NCBI RefSeq assembly: GCF_013408565.1 | Contig: NZ_JACBZX010000001.1 | Span: forward strand, 3,100,001-3,164,000 | Length of the DNA stretch: 64,000 nucleotides | Source: Janibacter alkaliphilus | Lineage (GTDB): Bacteria; Actinomycetota; Actinomycetes; Actinomycetales; Dermatophilaceae | Direction: 5' to 3' | Shown: piece after piece, positions 43,378 through 53,021 of the stretch | Layout of the letters: every line of letters begins with the position of its first letter | Position numbering within the stretch: position 1 is the stretch's first letter | Program-made: the position numbers and the translations under genes | The notes under the pieces: generated by a model | Told to the model about the DNA's origin: nothing | Database searches by the model: none | Seen by the model: the letters and a program-made list of their open reading frames with translations, nothing else

Positions 43378-43791
43378 ATGGTCTCCCTCGCCCACCAGCT
43401 GCATCTGCTCGTCCGCCGGATGGACCACTACGCCGACGGGCTGCTGGCCGAGCACGGACTCACCTATCGCCGCTTCCTCACCCTGCTCATCGTCGACGAG
43501 CACCCCGGCGCCACCCAGCGGGCGGTCGCCGAGCGCACCGGCGCCAGCGAACCGGCCGCCAGCCGGCTGCTGCGCTCGCTCGCCGAGGACGGGCTGGTCG
43601 CCATGGGCCGCACCCCCGGCGGCGGCAACCGGCGGGCGCTGCAGCTGACCGGCGCCGGACGGGAGCGGCTCGCGGCCGCGTCGGCGGCCGTCGGTGGCTC
43701 CTTCGACGACCTCGTGTCCGCCCTCGGCATCGACGGTGCCGCCCTCTCCCGGGACGTCACCCGGCTGTCCGACGCGCTGCGGGAGGGCTGA
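43378..43791 (+). CDS. MarR-family transcriptional regulator
   Basis: A 137-residue MarR-type winged helix protein (MVSLAHQLHLLVRRMDHYADGLLAEHGL, DNA-binding helices ATQRAVAERTGASEPAASRLLRSLAEDGLV, wing MGRTPGGGNRRALQLT). The start at MVSLAH is chosen because AAGACT lies six bases upstream; the ATG at 43360 overlaps the operator-promoter region. A DUF2306 membrane protein follows after three bases, so it is the likely co-regulated target. Confidence 0.88.
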   Translation: MVSLAHQLHLLVRRMDHYADGLLAEHGLTYRRFLTLLIVDEHPGATQRAVAERTGASEPAASRLLRSLAEDGLVAMGRTPGGGNRRALQLTGAGRERLAAASAAVGGSFDDLVSALGIDGAALSRDVTRLSDALREG

Positions 43792-43794
43792 GCC

Positions 43795-44277
43795 ATGGAG
43801 CACCTCACCCCGCTGATCGCCGTGCACGCCACCATGGCGCTGGTCGCGCTGCCGCTGGGGGCCTACCAGCTCTTCGGCGGGACGAAGGGGTCACCGGCGC
43901 ACCGCTTCGCCGGCCGGGTGTGGGTGGTGCTCATGCTGGCGGTCGCCCTGACGTCCTACGGCATCCGCGGGATCAACGGCGACAGCTTCAGCGGGCTGCA
44001 CGTGCTCAGCACGGTCACCCTGGTCACGGTGACCCTCGGGCTGGTCAACGCCCGCCGCGGTCGGATCTCCGCCCACCGTCGCCACATGGCCGGCAGCTGG
44101 CTCGGCCTGGTGGGCGCCTTCGCCTTCGCCGCGGCCATCCCCGACCGGGTGGTGCCCCAGTTCGTCATGACCCGACCGCTGGGGGCGCTCGCCTTCGTCG
44201 TCGCGGTCGCCCTCACCACCGTCGCCGTCGTCGCCCTGGGCCACCGGCTCACCCCCTCCCCACCCCGACAGTCCTAG
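43795..44277 (+). CDS. DUF2306 membrane protein
   Basis: A 160-residue integral membrane protein with about four to five hydrophobic segments (LIAVHATMALVALPLGAYQLF, WVVLMLAVALTSYGIRGI, VLSTVTLVTVTLGLVNARRG, LGALAFVVAVALTTVAVVALG). It matches DUF2306, with the conserved HRxxGRVWV and HRRHMAGSWLGLVGA. Its function is unknown. The protein ends P-P-R-Q-S, and the TAG stop lies inside palindromic element A copy 4. It is co-transcribed with the preceding MarR gene. Confidence 0.85.
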   Translation: MEHLTPLIAVHATMALVALPLGAYQLFGGTKGSPAHRFAGRVWVVLMLAVALTSYGIRGINGDSFSGLHVLSTVTLVTVTLGLVNARRGRISAHRRHMAGSWLGLVGAFAFAAAIPDRVVPQFVMTRPLGALAFVVAVALTTVAVVALGHRLTPSPPRQS

Positions 44278-44334
44278 GAGAGTCGCCCAGGACCGAGCGC
44301 GCGGCCGGTCCGGCGCGACAGTCCTAGGACTGTC
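44267..44334. repeat. Palindromic element A, copy 4
   Basis: A 68-bp symmetric copy: GACAGTCCTAGGAGAGTC, the stem GGACCG...CGGTCC around AGCGCGCGGC, then GACAGTCCTAGGACTGTC. It provides the stop of the DUF2306 gene (R-Q-S-stop) and ends about 28 bp before lhr, so it probably isolates the two transcripts. Confidence 0.85.
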
Positions 44335-44362
44335 GGAGGTGCGTGGCAGGCTGGGCGACGAC

Positions 44363-47300
44363 ATGAGCGACACGAACCCTCCGGGCCCGCCCGGCGCCGC
44401 GGACTCCCCCGCCAGCAGCACCGACGTCCTGGAGCGCTTCTCCCCCGCGACCCGCGACTGGTTCCGCGGGAGCTTCGCCGAGCCCACCAGCGCCCAGCGC
44501 GGTGCCTGGCACGCGATCAGCTCCGGCCAGCACGCCCTCGTCGTCGCGCCCACCGGCTCGGGCAAGACGCTCTCCGCCTTCCTCTGGGCGCTGGACCGGC
44601 TCGCCTCCACGCCCCCGCCGCAGGAGGCCCTGGCCCGCTGCCGGGTGCTCTACGTCTCCCCGCTCAAGGCGCTGGCCGTCGACGTCGAGCGCAACCTGCG
44701 CTCCCCGCTGGTCGGCATCGGCCACGCCGCCGCCCGGCTCGGGCTCGACGCGCCCGAGGTGACCGTCGGGGTGCGCTCCGGGGACACCCCGGCCGCCGAG
44801 CGACGGGCCTTCGCCAAGACCCCCACCGACGTGCTCATCACCACCCCGGAGTCGCTCTTCCTCATGCTCACCTCCGGCGCCCGCGAGGCGCTGCAGGGGG
44901 TGGAGACGGTGATCATCGACGAGATCCACGCGATGGCCGGCACCAAGCGCGGCGCCCACCTCGCGCTCTCCCTCGAGCGCCTGGACGAGATGCTCCCGCA
45001 ACCGGCGCAGCGGGTCGGCCTCTCGGCCACCGTGCGCCCGGTCGAGGAGGTGGCCCGCTTCCTCGCCGGCGGACGGCCGGTCGAGATCGTCCAGCCCACC
45101 TCGACGAAGCAGTGGCAGCTCGACGTCGTCGTCCCGGTCGCCGACCTCACCCAGCTCGGCGAGCCCACCGGCGACCTCACCGGACAGGCCGCCGGCGAGG
45201 AGCGGCGCGCCTCGATCTGGCCGCACGTCGAGGAGCGCGTCGTCGACCTCGTCGCCGCCCACCGCACCACCCTCGTCTTCGTCAACTCCCGGCGGATCGC
45301 CGAGCGGCTGACCGGCCGTCTCAACGAGCTGTGGGCCGAGCGCCAGGTCGAGACCTCGGGGGACGCTGACGGCGCCACCGACGAGCCTCGGCACGACGAA
45401 GGGGGCCCGTCGGACCGGACCGCGGGCGAAGGGGGCGCCCGCCCCCCGGCCGAGATGATGGCCCAGTCCGGTGCCTCGGCCGGGGCGCCGCCGGTGATCG
45501 CCCGGGCCCACCACGGCTCGGTGAGCAAGGAGCAGCGCGACCTCATCGAGGACGACCTCAAGGCCGGCCGGCTGCCCTGCGTGGTGGCCACCTCGAGCCT
45601 CGAGCTGGGCATCGACATGGGCGCGATCGACCTCGTCGTGCAGATCGAGTCGCCGCCGTCGGTGGCCTCCGGTCTGCAGCGCGTCGGCCGGGCCGGGCAC
45701 CAGGTCGGCGCGGTCAGCCACGGGGTGGTCATGCCCAAGTTCCGCGGCGACCTCGTCCAGTCGGCGGTCGTCGTCGAGCGGATGCGGGCCGGGGACATCG
45801 AGGCCCTGCACGTGCCGACCAACCCGCTGGACGTGCTCGCCCAGCAGGTGGTGGCGATGTGCGCCCTGGACGACTGGCAGGTCCCCGACCTCGAGGCGCT
45901 GGTGCGCCGGGCCGCCCCCTTCGCCTCGCTGCCGAGCACCGTGCTGCACGCGACGCTGGACATGCTCGCCGGCCGGTACCCCTCGGACGAGTTCGCCGAG
46001 CTGCGGCCCCGGCTGACCTGGGACCGTGGCGCCGGCACCCTCAGCGGTCGTCGTGGCGCGCAGCGGCTGGCCGTCACCAGCGGCGGCACCATCCCCGACC
46101 GCGGGCTGTACGGGGTCTTCCTCGCCGGATCCGACGGCCCGGGCCGACGGGTCGGCGAGCTCGACGAGGAGATGGTCTACGAGTCCCGGGTCGGCGACAC
46201 CTTCACCCTCGGCACGAGCACCTGGCGGATCCAGGACATCACCCACGACCAGGTGCTCGTCACCCCGGCGCCGGGCGAACCGGGTCGGCTGCCCTTCTGG
46301 CACGGCGACCAGATCGGCCGTCCCGCCGAGCTGGGCGCGGCGGTCGGCTCCTTCGTCCGCGAGGTCGGGGCGCTGGCACCCGGGCCCGCCCGGGAGCGGC
46401 TGACCGCGGCCGGGCTGGACCCGTGGGCCGCGGACAACCTGCTCGGCTACCTCGGCGAGCAGCGCGAGGCCACCGGCCACCTGCCGGACGACCGGACGAT
46501 CGTCGTGGAGCGCTTCCGCGACGAGATCGGCGACTGGCGGGTGGCGCTGCACTCCCCCTTCGGCGCCCAGGTGCACGCCCCGTGGGCGCTGGCGATCTCG
46601 GCGCGGATGCGGGAGCGGCTCGGGGTCGACGTGCAGGCGATGCATGGCGACGACGGGATCGTGCTGCGCCTGCCCGACGTCGAGCTGGACGGCGGCGACG
46701 GCCCCGGCCAGGGCGCCCGTGCCGAGGAGATCCTCGACCTGATCACCCTCGACCCGAGCGATGTCGAGACGCTGGTGACCGAGGAGATCGGCGGCTCGGC
46801 GCTCTTCGCCGCCCGCTTCCGCGAGTGCGCCGCCCGGGCCCTGCTGCTGCCACGGCGCCGCCCGGACCGCCGCACCCCGCTGTGGCAGCAGCGCCAGCGG
46901 GCCGCCGCGCTGCTCGAGGTCGCCAGCGGGCACGCGCAGTTCCCGATCGTGCTGGAGACCGTCCGCGAGTGCCTGCAGGACGTCTTCGACGTCCCGGCGC
47001 TGACCGACCTCATGACGAAGGTGGCCGGCCGCGAGGTCTCCCTCGTGGACGTGGAGAGCCCGCGGCCCTCCCCCTTCGCCGCCTCGTTGATGTTCGGCTA
47101 CGTCGCCCAGTTCCTCTACGAGGGCGACAGCCCGCTGGCCGAGCGCCGTGCGGCCGCGCTGACCCTGGACCCCACGCTGCTGGCCGACCTGCTCGGCCGC
47201 GGCGAGCAGCTGGCCCTGGCCGACCTGCTGGACCCGGACGCGGTGCGCCGCACCGAGGCCGAGCTGCAGCACCTGACGCCCGAGCGGGCCGCCCGGGACG

Positions 47301-49102
47301 GCGAGGACGTCCTCGACCTGCTGCGGGTCCTGGGCCCGCTGAGCCTGGCGGACCTGGACGCCCGCAGCACCGAGGCCCTCGACGTCCCCGCGCTGCAGGA
47401 GGCGCTGGAGCAGCTGCGCCGCACCCGCCAGGCCGTCCCGGTCCGCATCGCCGGGCAGGAACGGTGGGCCTGGATCGAGGACGCCGCCCGGCTGCGCGAC
47501 GCGCTCGGGGTCTCGCTGCCGCCGGGGCTGCCCGAGTCGGTCCTCACCCCCACCGCGGACCCGCTCGGCGAGCTGGTCGCCCGCTACGCCCGCACGCACG
47601 TCCCCTTCGCGGCCGCGGACCTGGCCACCTGGTGGGGCATCGGGCGGGCGGTGGCCCAGGACGCGCTGCGCCGGCTGGTGCAGAGCGGCCGGGTGGTCGA
47701 GGGCGACCTGCTGCCCGAGGAGTGCGGCGGCAGCGGCGGCGAGCTGTGCGACGCGGAGGTGCTGCGGCTGCTGCGGCGCCGCTCGCTGGCCGCGCTGCGG
47801 CACGAGGTGGAGCCGGTGGACCCGCGCCAGTACGCGCGCTTCCTGCCGTCCTGGCAGGGGGTCGGGCGGCGGATGCGCGGTCGCGAGGGGGTGCTGCGGG
47901 TGGTCGAGCAGCTCTCCGGGGTCCGGCTGCCGGCCAGCGCCGTGGAGTCGCTGGTGCTGCCGGCCCGGATGGGCGAGCCGGCCGGGCCGCTGCTCGACGA
48001 GCTCACCGCCGCCGGGGAGATCCTGTGGTCGGGGCACGGCGCGATGGCCGGCGACGATCTGTGGGTCAGCCTGCACCTGGCCGAGACCGCGCCGCAGACG
48101 CTGCCGCTGCCCGACCGCGACGACCTCGACCCGGTCGAGGAGGCGCTGCTGGCGGCGCTGAGCGGCGGCGGGGCCCGCTTCTTCCGTGACCTCGCCGACG
48201 ACGTCGCCCGTCGGTTCCTCGACGAGCAGAGCGAGGCCGTCGGCGACGACCGGCTCGTCGAGGCGCTGTGGTCGCTGGTGCACCGCGGCCTGGTCACCGG
48301 CGACACCCTGGCCCCGGTCCGAGCCAGCCTGGCCGGCGGACGCAGCAGCCACCGGACCAGCCGGCGCCCACCGAGCCGGGGACGGTACGGCTCGCGGCCC
48401 CGGCTGGGACGCAGCGGGCTGCCCGGCCGCAGCGGACCGCCCCGGGCCACCGGGCGCTGGTCGCTGCTGCCCGCCGCCGAGGACGACCCCACGGTGCGGG
48501 CGCACGCCGCCGCCGAGGGGCTCCTCGACCGGCACGGGGTGGTCACCCGCGGCGCGGTGGCCGCCGAGGATGTGCCCGGTGGCTTCGCGGCGGTGCACCG
48601 GGTGCTCGGTGCGGCCGAGGAGGCCGGGCAGGTGCGTCGCGGCTACTTCGTCGAGGGGCTCGGCGCCTCCCAGTTCGCTGCGGCCGGGGCGGTCGACCAG
48701 GTCCGCTCCAGCGGCGGCGCCGACGGGGCTGTCGTGCTCGCCGCGACCGACCCCGCCAACCCGTGGGGCGCGGCGCTGCGCTGGCCGGAGCGGGACGGCG
48801 GTCACCAGCCCGGGCGCAAGGCCGGGGCGCTGGTCGTCACGGTGGACGGCGCGCTGGTGCTCTATGTCGAGCGGGGCGGACGCACCCTGCTGACCTGGAG
48901 CGAGGACGAGGCGGTGCTCGCCCGCGCCGCCGGCGCCCTGGCCGAGGCGGTGCAGCGCGGTGCGCTGGGCCGGCTCACCGTGCAGAAGGCGGACGGGGCC
49001 GACGTCCTCGGGTCTGCCGAACCGCTCGCCCGGGCCCTGGAGGGCGCCGGCTTCCACGCCACCCCGCGCGGGCTGCGGCTGCGCCCCGGCGGGCGGGGCT
49101 GA
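44363..49102 (+). CDS. lhr: ATP-dependent helicase Lhr
   Basis: A 1579-residue Lhr-type superfamily 2 helicase, full length for the family. It has Walker A VVAPTGSGKT (about residue 60-69), DEIH box IIDEIHAM (about 185), SATVRP, then VVATSSLELGIDMGAIDLVVQIESP and GRAGH in the second RecA domain, with the Lhr winged-helix/beta-barrel and a long C-terminal region. Lhr is a 3'-5' translocase acting on RNA:DNA hybrids and linked to DNA repair. A low-complexity insertion lies between the RecA domains (about residues 330-375). The glycosylase gene follows after three bases. The start at MSDTNPPG is the best ATG; a GTG eight codons upstream is possible. Confidence 0.94.
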   Translation: MSDTNPPGPPGAADSPASSTDVLERFSPATRDWFRGSFAEPTSAQRGAWHAISSGQHALVVAPTGSGKTLSAFLWALDRLASTPPPQEALARCRVLYVSPLKALAVDVERNLRSPLVGIGHAAARLGLDAPEVTVGVRSGDTPAAERRAFAKTPTDVLITTPESLFLMLTSGAREALQGVETVIIDEIHAMAGTKRGAHLALSLERLDEMLPQPAQRVGLSATVRPVEEVARFLAGGRPVEIVQPTSTKQWQLDVVVPVADLTQLGEPTGDLTGQAAGEERRASIWPHVEERVVDLVAAHRTTLVFVNSRRIAERLTGRLNELWAERQVETSGDADGATDEPRHDEGGPSDRTAGEGGARPPAEMMAQSGASAGAPPVIARAHHGSVSKEQRDLIEDDLKAGRLPCVVATSSLELGIDMGAIDLVVQIESPPSVASGLQRVGRAGHQVGAVSHGVVMPKFRGDLVQSAVVVERMRAGDIEALHVPTNPLDVLAQQVVAMCALDDWQVPDLEALVRRAAPFASLPSTVLHATLDMLAGRYPSDEFAELRPRLTWDRGAGTLSGRRGAQRLAVTSGGTIPDRGLYGVFLAGSDGPGRRVGELDEEMVYESRVGDTFTLGTSTWRIQDITHDQVLVTPAPGEPGRLPFWHGDQIGRPAELGAAVGSFVREVGALAPGPARERLTAAGLDPWAADNLLGYLGEQREATGHLPDDRTIVVERFRDEIGDWRVALHSPFGAQVHAPWALAISARMRERLGVDVQAMHGDDGIVLRLPDVELDGGDGPGQGARAEEILDLITLDPSDVETLVTEEIGGSALFAARFRECAARALLLPRRRPDRRTPLWQQRQRAAALLEVASGHAQFPIVLETVRECLQDVFDVPALTDLMTKVAGREVSLVDVESPRPSPFAASLMFGYVAQFLYEGDSPLAERRAAALTLDPTLLADLLGRGEQLALADLLDPDAVRRTEAELQHLTPERAARDGEDVLDLLRVLGPLSLADLDARSTEALDVPALQEALEQLRRTRQAVPVRIAGQERWAWIEDAARLRDALGVSLPPGLPESVLTPTADPLGELVARYARTHVPFAAADLATWWGIGRAVAQDALRRLVQSGRVVEGDLLPEECGGSGGELCDAEVLRLLRRRSLAALRHEVEPVDPRQYARFLPSWQGVGRRMRGREGVLRVVEQLSGVRLPASAVESLVLPARMGEPAGPLLDELTAAGEILWSGHGAMAGDDLWVSLHLAETAPQTLPLPDRDDLDPVEEALLAALSGGGARFFRDLADDVARRFLDEQSEAVGDDRLVEALWSLVHRGLVTGDTLAPVRASLAGGRSSHRTSRRPPSRGRYGSRPRLGRSGLPGRSGPPRATGRWSLLPAAEDDPTVRAHAAAEGLLDRHGVVTRGAVAAEDVPGGFAAVHRVLGAAEEAGQVRRGYFVEGLGASQFAAAGAVDQVRSSGGADGAVVLAATDPANPWGAALRWPERDGGHQPGRKAGALVVTVDGALVLYVERGGRTLLTWSEDEAVLARAAGALAEAVQRGALGRLTVQKADGADVLGSAEPLARALEGAGFHATPRGLRLRPGGRG

Positions 49103-49105
49103 GCC

Positions 49106-49957
49106 GTGCCCGAGGGCGACACCGTGTGGCGCACGGCGCAGCGGCTGGGCTCCGCGCTCGCCGGTGAGCGGCTCACCCTGGCCGAGATCCGGTGGGGCGA
49201 GGTCGACGAGGCGCCGCTGCGCGGGGCGGTGGTCCGCGAGGTCGTCCCGCGCGGCAAGCACCTGCTGCACCGGACGGACACCGGCTGGAGCCTGCACACC
49301 CACCTGCGGATGGAGGGCTCCTGGCGGGTGGAGCGCGCCGGATCACCGGCCGCTGCGCGGATGCTGCGCCGTCCCGCGGTGCGAGCGGCCCTGGGCACAG
49401 ATCGCTGGACGACGATCGGTCTCGACCTCGGGGTCCTCGACCTCGTCCCCACCGAGGACGAGCACCGGCTCGTCGGCCACCTCGGCCCGGACATCCTCGG
49501 CCCGGACTGGGACCACGACGAGGCGCTGCGGCGGCTGCGCGAGACCCCGGGCACGACGATCGGCGAGGCCCTGCTCGACCAGCGCCACCTCGCCGGGATC
49601 GGCACCTTCTGGGCCAGCGAGGCGCTCTTCGCCGAACGGGTCCACCCGTGGCGAGCGGTGGGTGAGCTGACGCCGGACGAGCTGACGGCGCTCGTCGAGC
49701 GGGCCCGCACGCTCATGCTGCGCGGCAAGGAGCACGCGATGCAGTCCTCGACCGGCGTCCGTCGCCGGGGGGAGGAGTCCTACGTGCACGCCCGGTCTGG
49801 ACGACCGTGCCGACGCTGCGGCAGCACGGTCCGGGTGGCGGCGTTGGGCGCGCCACCGCGCGAGCGGCCGTTCTTCTCCTGCCCGGGCTGCCAGGGAGGT
49901 CCCGCGCCGACCGACGACGGGAGACCGCAGGCGCCGCTGGGCGCGAAGCGCCGCTGA
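49106..49957 (+). CDS. Fpg/Nei-family DNA glycosylase (Nei2-like)
   Basis: A 283-residue DNA glycosylase/AP lyase with the catalytic Pro2-Glu3 (MPEGDTVWRTAQRL), the conserved Lys in VVPRGKHLLH, the helix-two-turn-helix region (IGEALLDQRHLAGIGTFWASEALF) and a C-terminal zinc finger (CRRCG...CPGCQ). MPEGDT and its linkage to lhr indicate the Nei2 subgroup, which removes oxidised pyrimidines. The GTG start begins three bases after the lhr stop, indicating one operon. An extension of about 20 residues follows the zinc finger. Confidence 0.92.
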   Translation: MPEGDTVWRTAQRLGSALAGERLTLAEIRWGEVDEAPLRGAVVREVVPRGKHLLHRTDTGWSLHTHLRMEGSWRVERAGSPAAARMLRRPAVRAALGTDRWTTIGLDLGVLDLVPTEDEHRLVGHLGPDILGPDWDHDEALRRLRETPGTTIGEALLDQRHLAGIGTFWASEALFAERVHPWRAVGELTPDELTALVERARTLMLRGKEHAMQSSTGVRRRGEESYVHARSGRPCRRCGSTVRVAALGAPPRERPFFSCPGCQGGPAPTDDGRPQAPLGAKRR

Positions 49958-50043
49958 GAGCACAGCGCCTGAGAGCACGGCGCCGTTGAGAGAACAGGAG
50001 CCGAGGCTTCGCCGAGCCACAGGGGACGCGGCGGCGCCGGACG

Positions 50044-50343
50044 TCAGGCTGCGGGTGCGGCCACCTCGCGGGCGCTGGCCACCGGCAGCGTGACCGGGGC
50101 GCTGGCCTCCTCCGCGCGCCGGGCGCGGTCGGCCAGCTCGGTGAGCACCGAGGACAGCGGCAGGTCGAGGGCTGCGCAGACCGAGGCGAGCAGCTCCGAG
50201 CTCGCCTCCTTCTCGCCGCGCTCGATCTCGCTGAGGTAGCCCAGGGAGACCGAGGCCCCGGCGGAGACGTCGCGCAGGGTGCGTCCCTGTGACGCGCGGG
50301 CGTCGCGGAGCACGTCGCCGAGCTCCTCGCGCAGCAGCACCAC
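50044..50343 (-). CDS. clgR: XRE-family regulator ClgR
   Basis: A 99-residue helix-turn-helix protein. [67 protein letters not shown] matches the actinobacterial ClgR, which activates clp protease genes and other proteostasis genes. The first of two adjacent GTG codons fits the family start. GAGGAGAGGTGAGG upstream supplies the ribosome binding site. The ClgR-controlling degron often ends in A-A; here the protein ends APAA. It follows the CinA-like gene by five bases. Confidence 0.9.
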   Translation of the reverse strand: MVLLREELGDVLRDARASQGRTLRDVSAGASVSLGYLSEIERGEKEASSELLASVCAALDLPLSSVLTELADRARRAEEASAPVTLPVASAREVAAPAA

Positions 50344-50348
50344 GGTCC

Positions 50349-50915
50349 TCACCTCTCCTCGTCCGGGGTCTTTACCGTACCCCTCGGCGGCGACAACCGG
50401 GAGACCCCGTCGAGCGCCAGCCGCAGGGCGGCACCGGTACAACCCCGGCGGACCGCCTCCCGATTCCCGTGGAGCTGCAGCGGGACGGCCGTGGCCCACC
50501 CGTCCGCGGCGGCCGCCACCCAGGCGGTCCCGGCCGGGTGCCCTTCGGCCGCACCGGGACCGGCGACCCCGGTGGTGGCCACGGCGAGGTCGGCGCCCAG
50601 CCGGCGGCGCGCCCCGTCGGCCATCTGCCGGGCGACCTCCTCGTGCACGGTGCCCACCCGCGCCAGCAGCGCGGCGTCGACGCCGAGCAGCTCGTGCTTG
50701 ACCGCCGGGGCGTAGGCGACCACGCCGCCGCGGAGGACGTCGGAGGCGCCGGGCACGTCGACGATGGTGGCGGCCACCAGGCCCCCGGTGAGCGACTCGG
50801 CCGTCGCCAGCGCCAGCCCCGCCCGGCGGCACCGCTCGACGAGCTCCGCCGCCGCAGCGGACGAGGGCACCTGAGCGGCACCCCCGCCAGACGAGATCGA
50901 GGGGTCAGCGGCCAC
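50349..50915 (-). CDS. CinA C-terminal domain protein (nicotinamide-nucleotide amidase-like)
   Basis: A 188-residue protein consisting only of the CinA C-terminal (PncC) domain: [61 protein letters not shown] and GTAWVAAA. These enzymes deamidate nicotinamide mononucleotide. The N-terminal ADP-ribose pyrophosphatase domain of long CinA is absent, as in most actinobacterial genes at this locus. The GTG start overlaps the pgsA 3' end by 11 bp. The C-terminal tail is variable. Confidence 0.9.
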   Translation of the reverse strand: MAADPSISSGGGAAQVPSSAAAAELVERCRRAGLALATAESLTGGLVAATIVDVPGASDVLRGGVVAYAPAVKHELLGVDAALLARVGTVHEEVARQMADGARRRLGADLAVATTGVAGPGAAEGHPAGTAWVAAAADGWATAVPLQLHGNREAVRRGCTGAALRLALDGVSRLSPPRGTVKTPDEER

Positions 50916-51564
50916 CCTCGGCCTTCCGACGGCGCTTCATCTCGGCGCGCTCGCTGGTGCGTCGCAGCGAGAGCGCCTTGACCACGTAGTCGATGCCGGT
51001 GGCCAGGGTGACCACGACGGCGGCGGCCAGGACCAGCCAGCCGAGCACCTCCCACAGCTGGGCCAGCGGGAAGGTCCACAGCGGGAGCATGAGGATGGCC
51101 AGGGCCAGCGCCTGCAGGAAGGTCTTGATCTTGCCGCCGCGGCTGGCCGGCATGACCCCGTGCCGGATCACCCAGAAGCGCATCAGGGTGATCCCGGCCT
51201 CGCGGACGAGGACGACGACGGTCACCCACCAGGGGATGACCCCGATGACCGAGAGCCCGACGAAGCCGGTGCCGACGAGCGCCTTGTCGGCGATCGGGTC
51301 GGCGACCTTGCCGAAGGTGGTGACCAGCCCGCGGGCGCGCGCCAGGTCGCCGTCGATGCGGTCGGTGGCGATGGCCAGGGAGAAGACCGCCCAGGACCAC
51401 CAGCGGGAGGCGGCGTCCTCGCCTCCGTGACGCATGAGCAGCCAGCCGAAGAGCGGGACGAGGGCGATCCGCAGCACGGTGAGGGCGTTGGGCAGGTTCC
51501 ACGGGCTGGGCTCGGCGGCCTGCGCGGCGCCCGTCGCGCCGTTGCCGGTCGGCGCCTGGCTCAC
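50905..51564 (-). CDS. pgsA: CDP-diacylglycerol-glycerol-3-phosphate 3-phosphatidyltransferase
   Basis: A 219-residue membrane enzyme making phosphatidylglycerophosphate. The CDP-alcohol phosphotransferase motif is visible as [27 protein letters not shown], with the spacing DG-x2-AR-x8-G-x3-D-x3-D. Four or more hydrophobic segments are present ([56 protein letters not shown]). The GTG overlaps the rimO stop (GTGA). A basic C-terminal tail ([18 protein letters not shown]) is typical. Confidence 0.93.
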   Translation of the reverse strand: MSQAPTGNGATGAAQAAEPSPWNLPNALTVLRIALVPLFGWLLMRHGGEDAASRWWSWAVFSLAIATDRIDGDLARARGLVTTFGKVADPIADKALVGTGFVGLSVIGVIPWWVTVVVLVREAGITLMRFWVIRHGVMPASRGGKIKTFLQALALAILMLPLWTFPLAQLWEVLGWLVLAAAVVVTLATGIDYVVKALSLRRTSERAEMKRRRKAEGGR

Positions 51565-52985
51565 GGCCCGACCTCGGCGATCAGGTCGATGCCCTCGGTG
51601 GCGACGACCCGGGCGAGGACGGTGGCGCCCACCGGGGTGTCCTCGTCGCTGTCCAGCAGCCGGGTGGTGCCGTCCACGTCGGGGCCCTGGTGGGCTGCGC
51701 GACCGACGGCCTCGCCGGTGTCCTCGTCGTGCTCCTCGACGAGCACCTCGACGAGGGAGCCGATGCGCTCCTCGGCGCGCTGCGCGGTGAGCTCCTCGAC
51801 GAGGCCCTGGACGCGTTCGACCCGGGCGGCGACGACCTCGGGGTCGAGCTTGTCGCCGAGCCGCTCCCCCTCGGTGCCATCCTCGTCGGAGTAGCCGAAG
51901 ACGCCGACGACGTCGAGGCGGGCGCGGACGAGGAAGTCCTCGAGGACCTGCACGTCCTCCTCGGTCTCGCCGGGGAAGCCGACGATGACGTTGCTACGGA
52001 TGCCCGCCTCGGGCTCGCGGCCGCGGATCTCCTCGATGAGCCCGAGGAAGGAGGCGGTGTCGCCGAAGCGGCGCATCCGGCGCAGCAGCGGCCCGGAGGC
52101 GTGCTGGAAGGAGATGTCGTACCAGGGCTGGACGGTCTCGGTGGCGGCCATCGCGGCGAGCAGCCCGGGCCGGATCTCGGCGGGCTGCAGGTAGGAGACC
52201 CGGACCCGCTCGATGCCCTCGACCGCGGCCAGCTCGGGCAGCAGGGCGGTGAGCAGGTCGAGGTCGCCGAGATCCTTGCCGTACGAGGTGGAGTTCTCGC
52301 TGACCAGGAAGAGCTCGCGGACCCCTTCGCCGGCCAGCCAGCGGGCCTCGTCGAGGACGTCGGTGGGACGTCGGGAGACGAAGGCGCCGCGGAAGGTGGG
52401 GATGGCGCAGAAGGCGCACCGCCGGTCGCAGCCGCTGGCGATCTTCAGCGGCGCCCACGGGCGGTCGTCCAGCCGGCGCCGGGTGGCGCCGCGGGCGTGC
52501 GCGGAGTCGCCGCCGGGCTGCCCGTGCCCGGGCACGGCGACCGTGCTGGCGTCGCGCTCGACCGGCGACAGCGGCAGCATCGTGCGCCGGTCGCCGGGGG
52601 TGTGCGCGGGCGGGGCGTGCCCGTCGAGCACGGCGCGAAGGTGGCTGGACATGTCGGCGTAGCTGTCGAAGCCGAGCACCGCGTCCGCCTCGGGCAGCTC
52701 CTCGGCGAGCTCGGCGCCGTAGCGCTCGGCGAGGCAGCCGACGGCCACCACCTTCTGGGTGCGGGCCTGGCCGCGCAGGTCCCCGGCCTCGAGGATGGCG
52801 TCGATGGAGTCCTTCTTCGCCTGCTCGATGAAGCCGCAGGTGTTGACCACGGCCACGTCGGCGTCGGCGGCGTCGTCGACGAGCGTCCAGCCCTCCCCCG
52901 CGAGCCGACCGGCGAGCTCCTCGGAGTCGACGTCGTTGCGGGTGCAGCCGAGGGTGACCACGGCGACGCTGCGGGCTTCAGGCAT
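51561..52985 (-). CDS. rimO: Ribosomal protein S12 methylthiotransferase RimO
   Basis: A 474-residue radical-SAM methylthiotransferase paralogous to MiaB. The N-terminal domain begins [23 protein letters not shown] with [18 protein letters not shown], the radical-SAM motif is CDRRCAFC (about residues 184-191), and a TRAM domain is at the C-terminus. RimO modifies the conserved Asp of S12. An insertion of about 40 residues ([34 protein letters not shown]) precedes the SAM domain. TAGAGT seven bases before the ATG gives a leaderless start. Confidence 0.95.
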   Translation of the reverse strand: MPEARSVAVVTLGCTRNDVDSEELAGRLAGEGWTLVDDAADADVAVVNTCGFIEQAKKDSIDAILEAGDLRGQARTQKVVAVGCLAERYGAELAEELPEADAVLGFDSYADMSSHLRAVLDGHAPPAHTPGDRRTMLPLSPVERDASTVAVPGHGQPGGDSAHARGATRRRLDDRPWAPLKIASGCDRRCAFCAIPTFRGAFVSRRPTDVLDEARWLAGEGVRELFLVSENSTSYGKDLGDLDLLTALLPELAAVEGIERVRVSYLQPAEIRPGLLAAMAATETVQPWYDISFQHASGPLLRRMRRFGDTASFLGLIEEIRGREPEAGIRSNVIVGFPGETEEDVQVLEDFLVRARLDVVGVFGYSDEDGTEGERLGDKLDPEVVAARVERVQGLVEELTAQRAEERIGSLVEVLVEEHDEDTGEAVGRAAHQGPDVDGTTRLLDSDEDTPVGATVLARVVATEGIDLIAEVGP

Positions 52986-52992
52986 GAGCACC

Positions 52993-52998
52993 ACTCTA
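52993..52998 (-). promoter_or_regulatory. -10 TAGAGT, leaderless promoter of rimO
   Basis: TAGAGT on the minus strand, seven bases from the rimO ATG. It separates the rimO-pgsA-CinA-clgR unit from the channel gene upstream. Confidence 0.5.
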
Positions 52999-53021
52999 GG
53001 TGGCGCGCGCGGGCGCTCTCC

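Noticed and set aside
40112..43648. Single 1178-codon frame spanning the MFS gene, the DAC gene and the MarR gene
   Set aside because: It is the correct frame only between 41600 and about 42960. Outside that range other frames carry the recognisable MFS, DAC C-terminal and MarR sequences.
44324..49303. A 1659-codon antisense frame over lhr
   Set aside because: It has no recognisable domain and is a mirror of lhr codon bias; lhr has all the helicase motifs.
50349..50915. Truncated cinA pseudogene
   Set aside because: A stand-alone C-terminal CinA domain at this locus is the normal form in actinobacteria, and the domain is complete.
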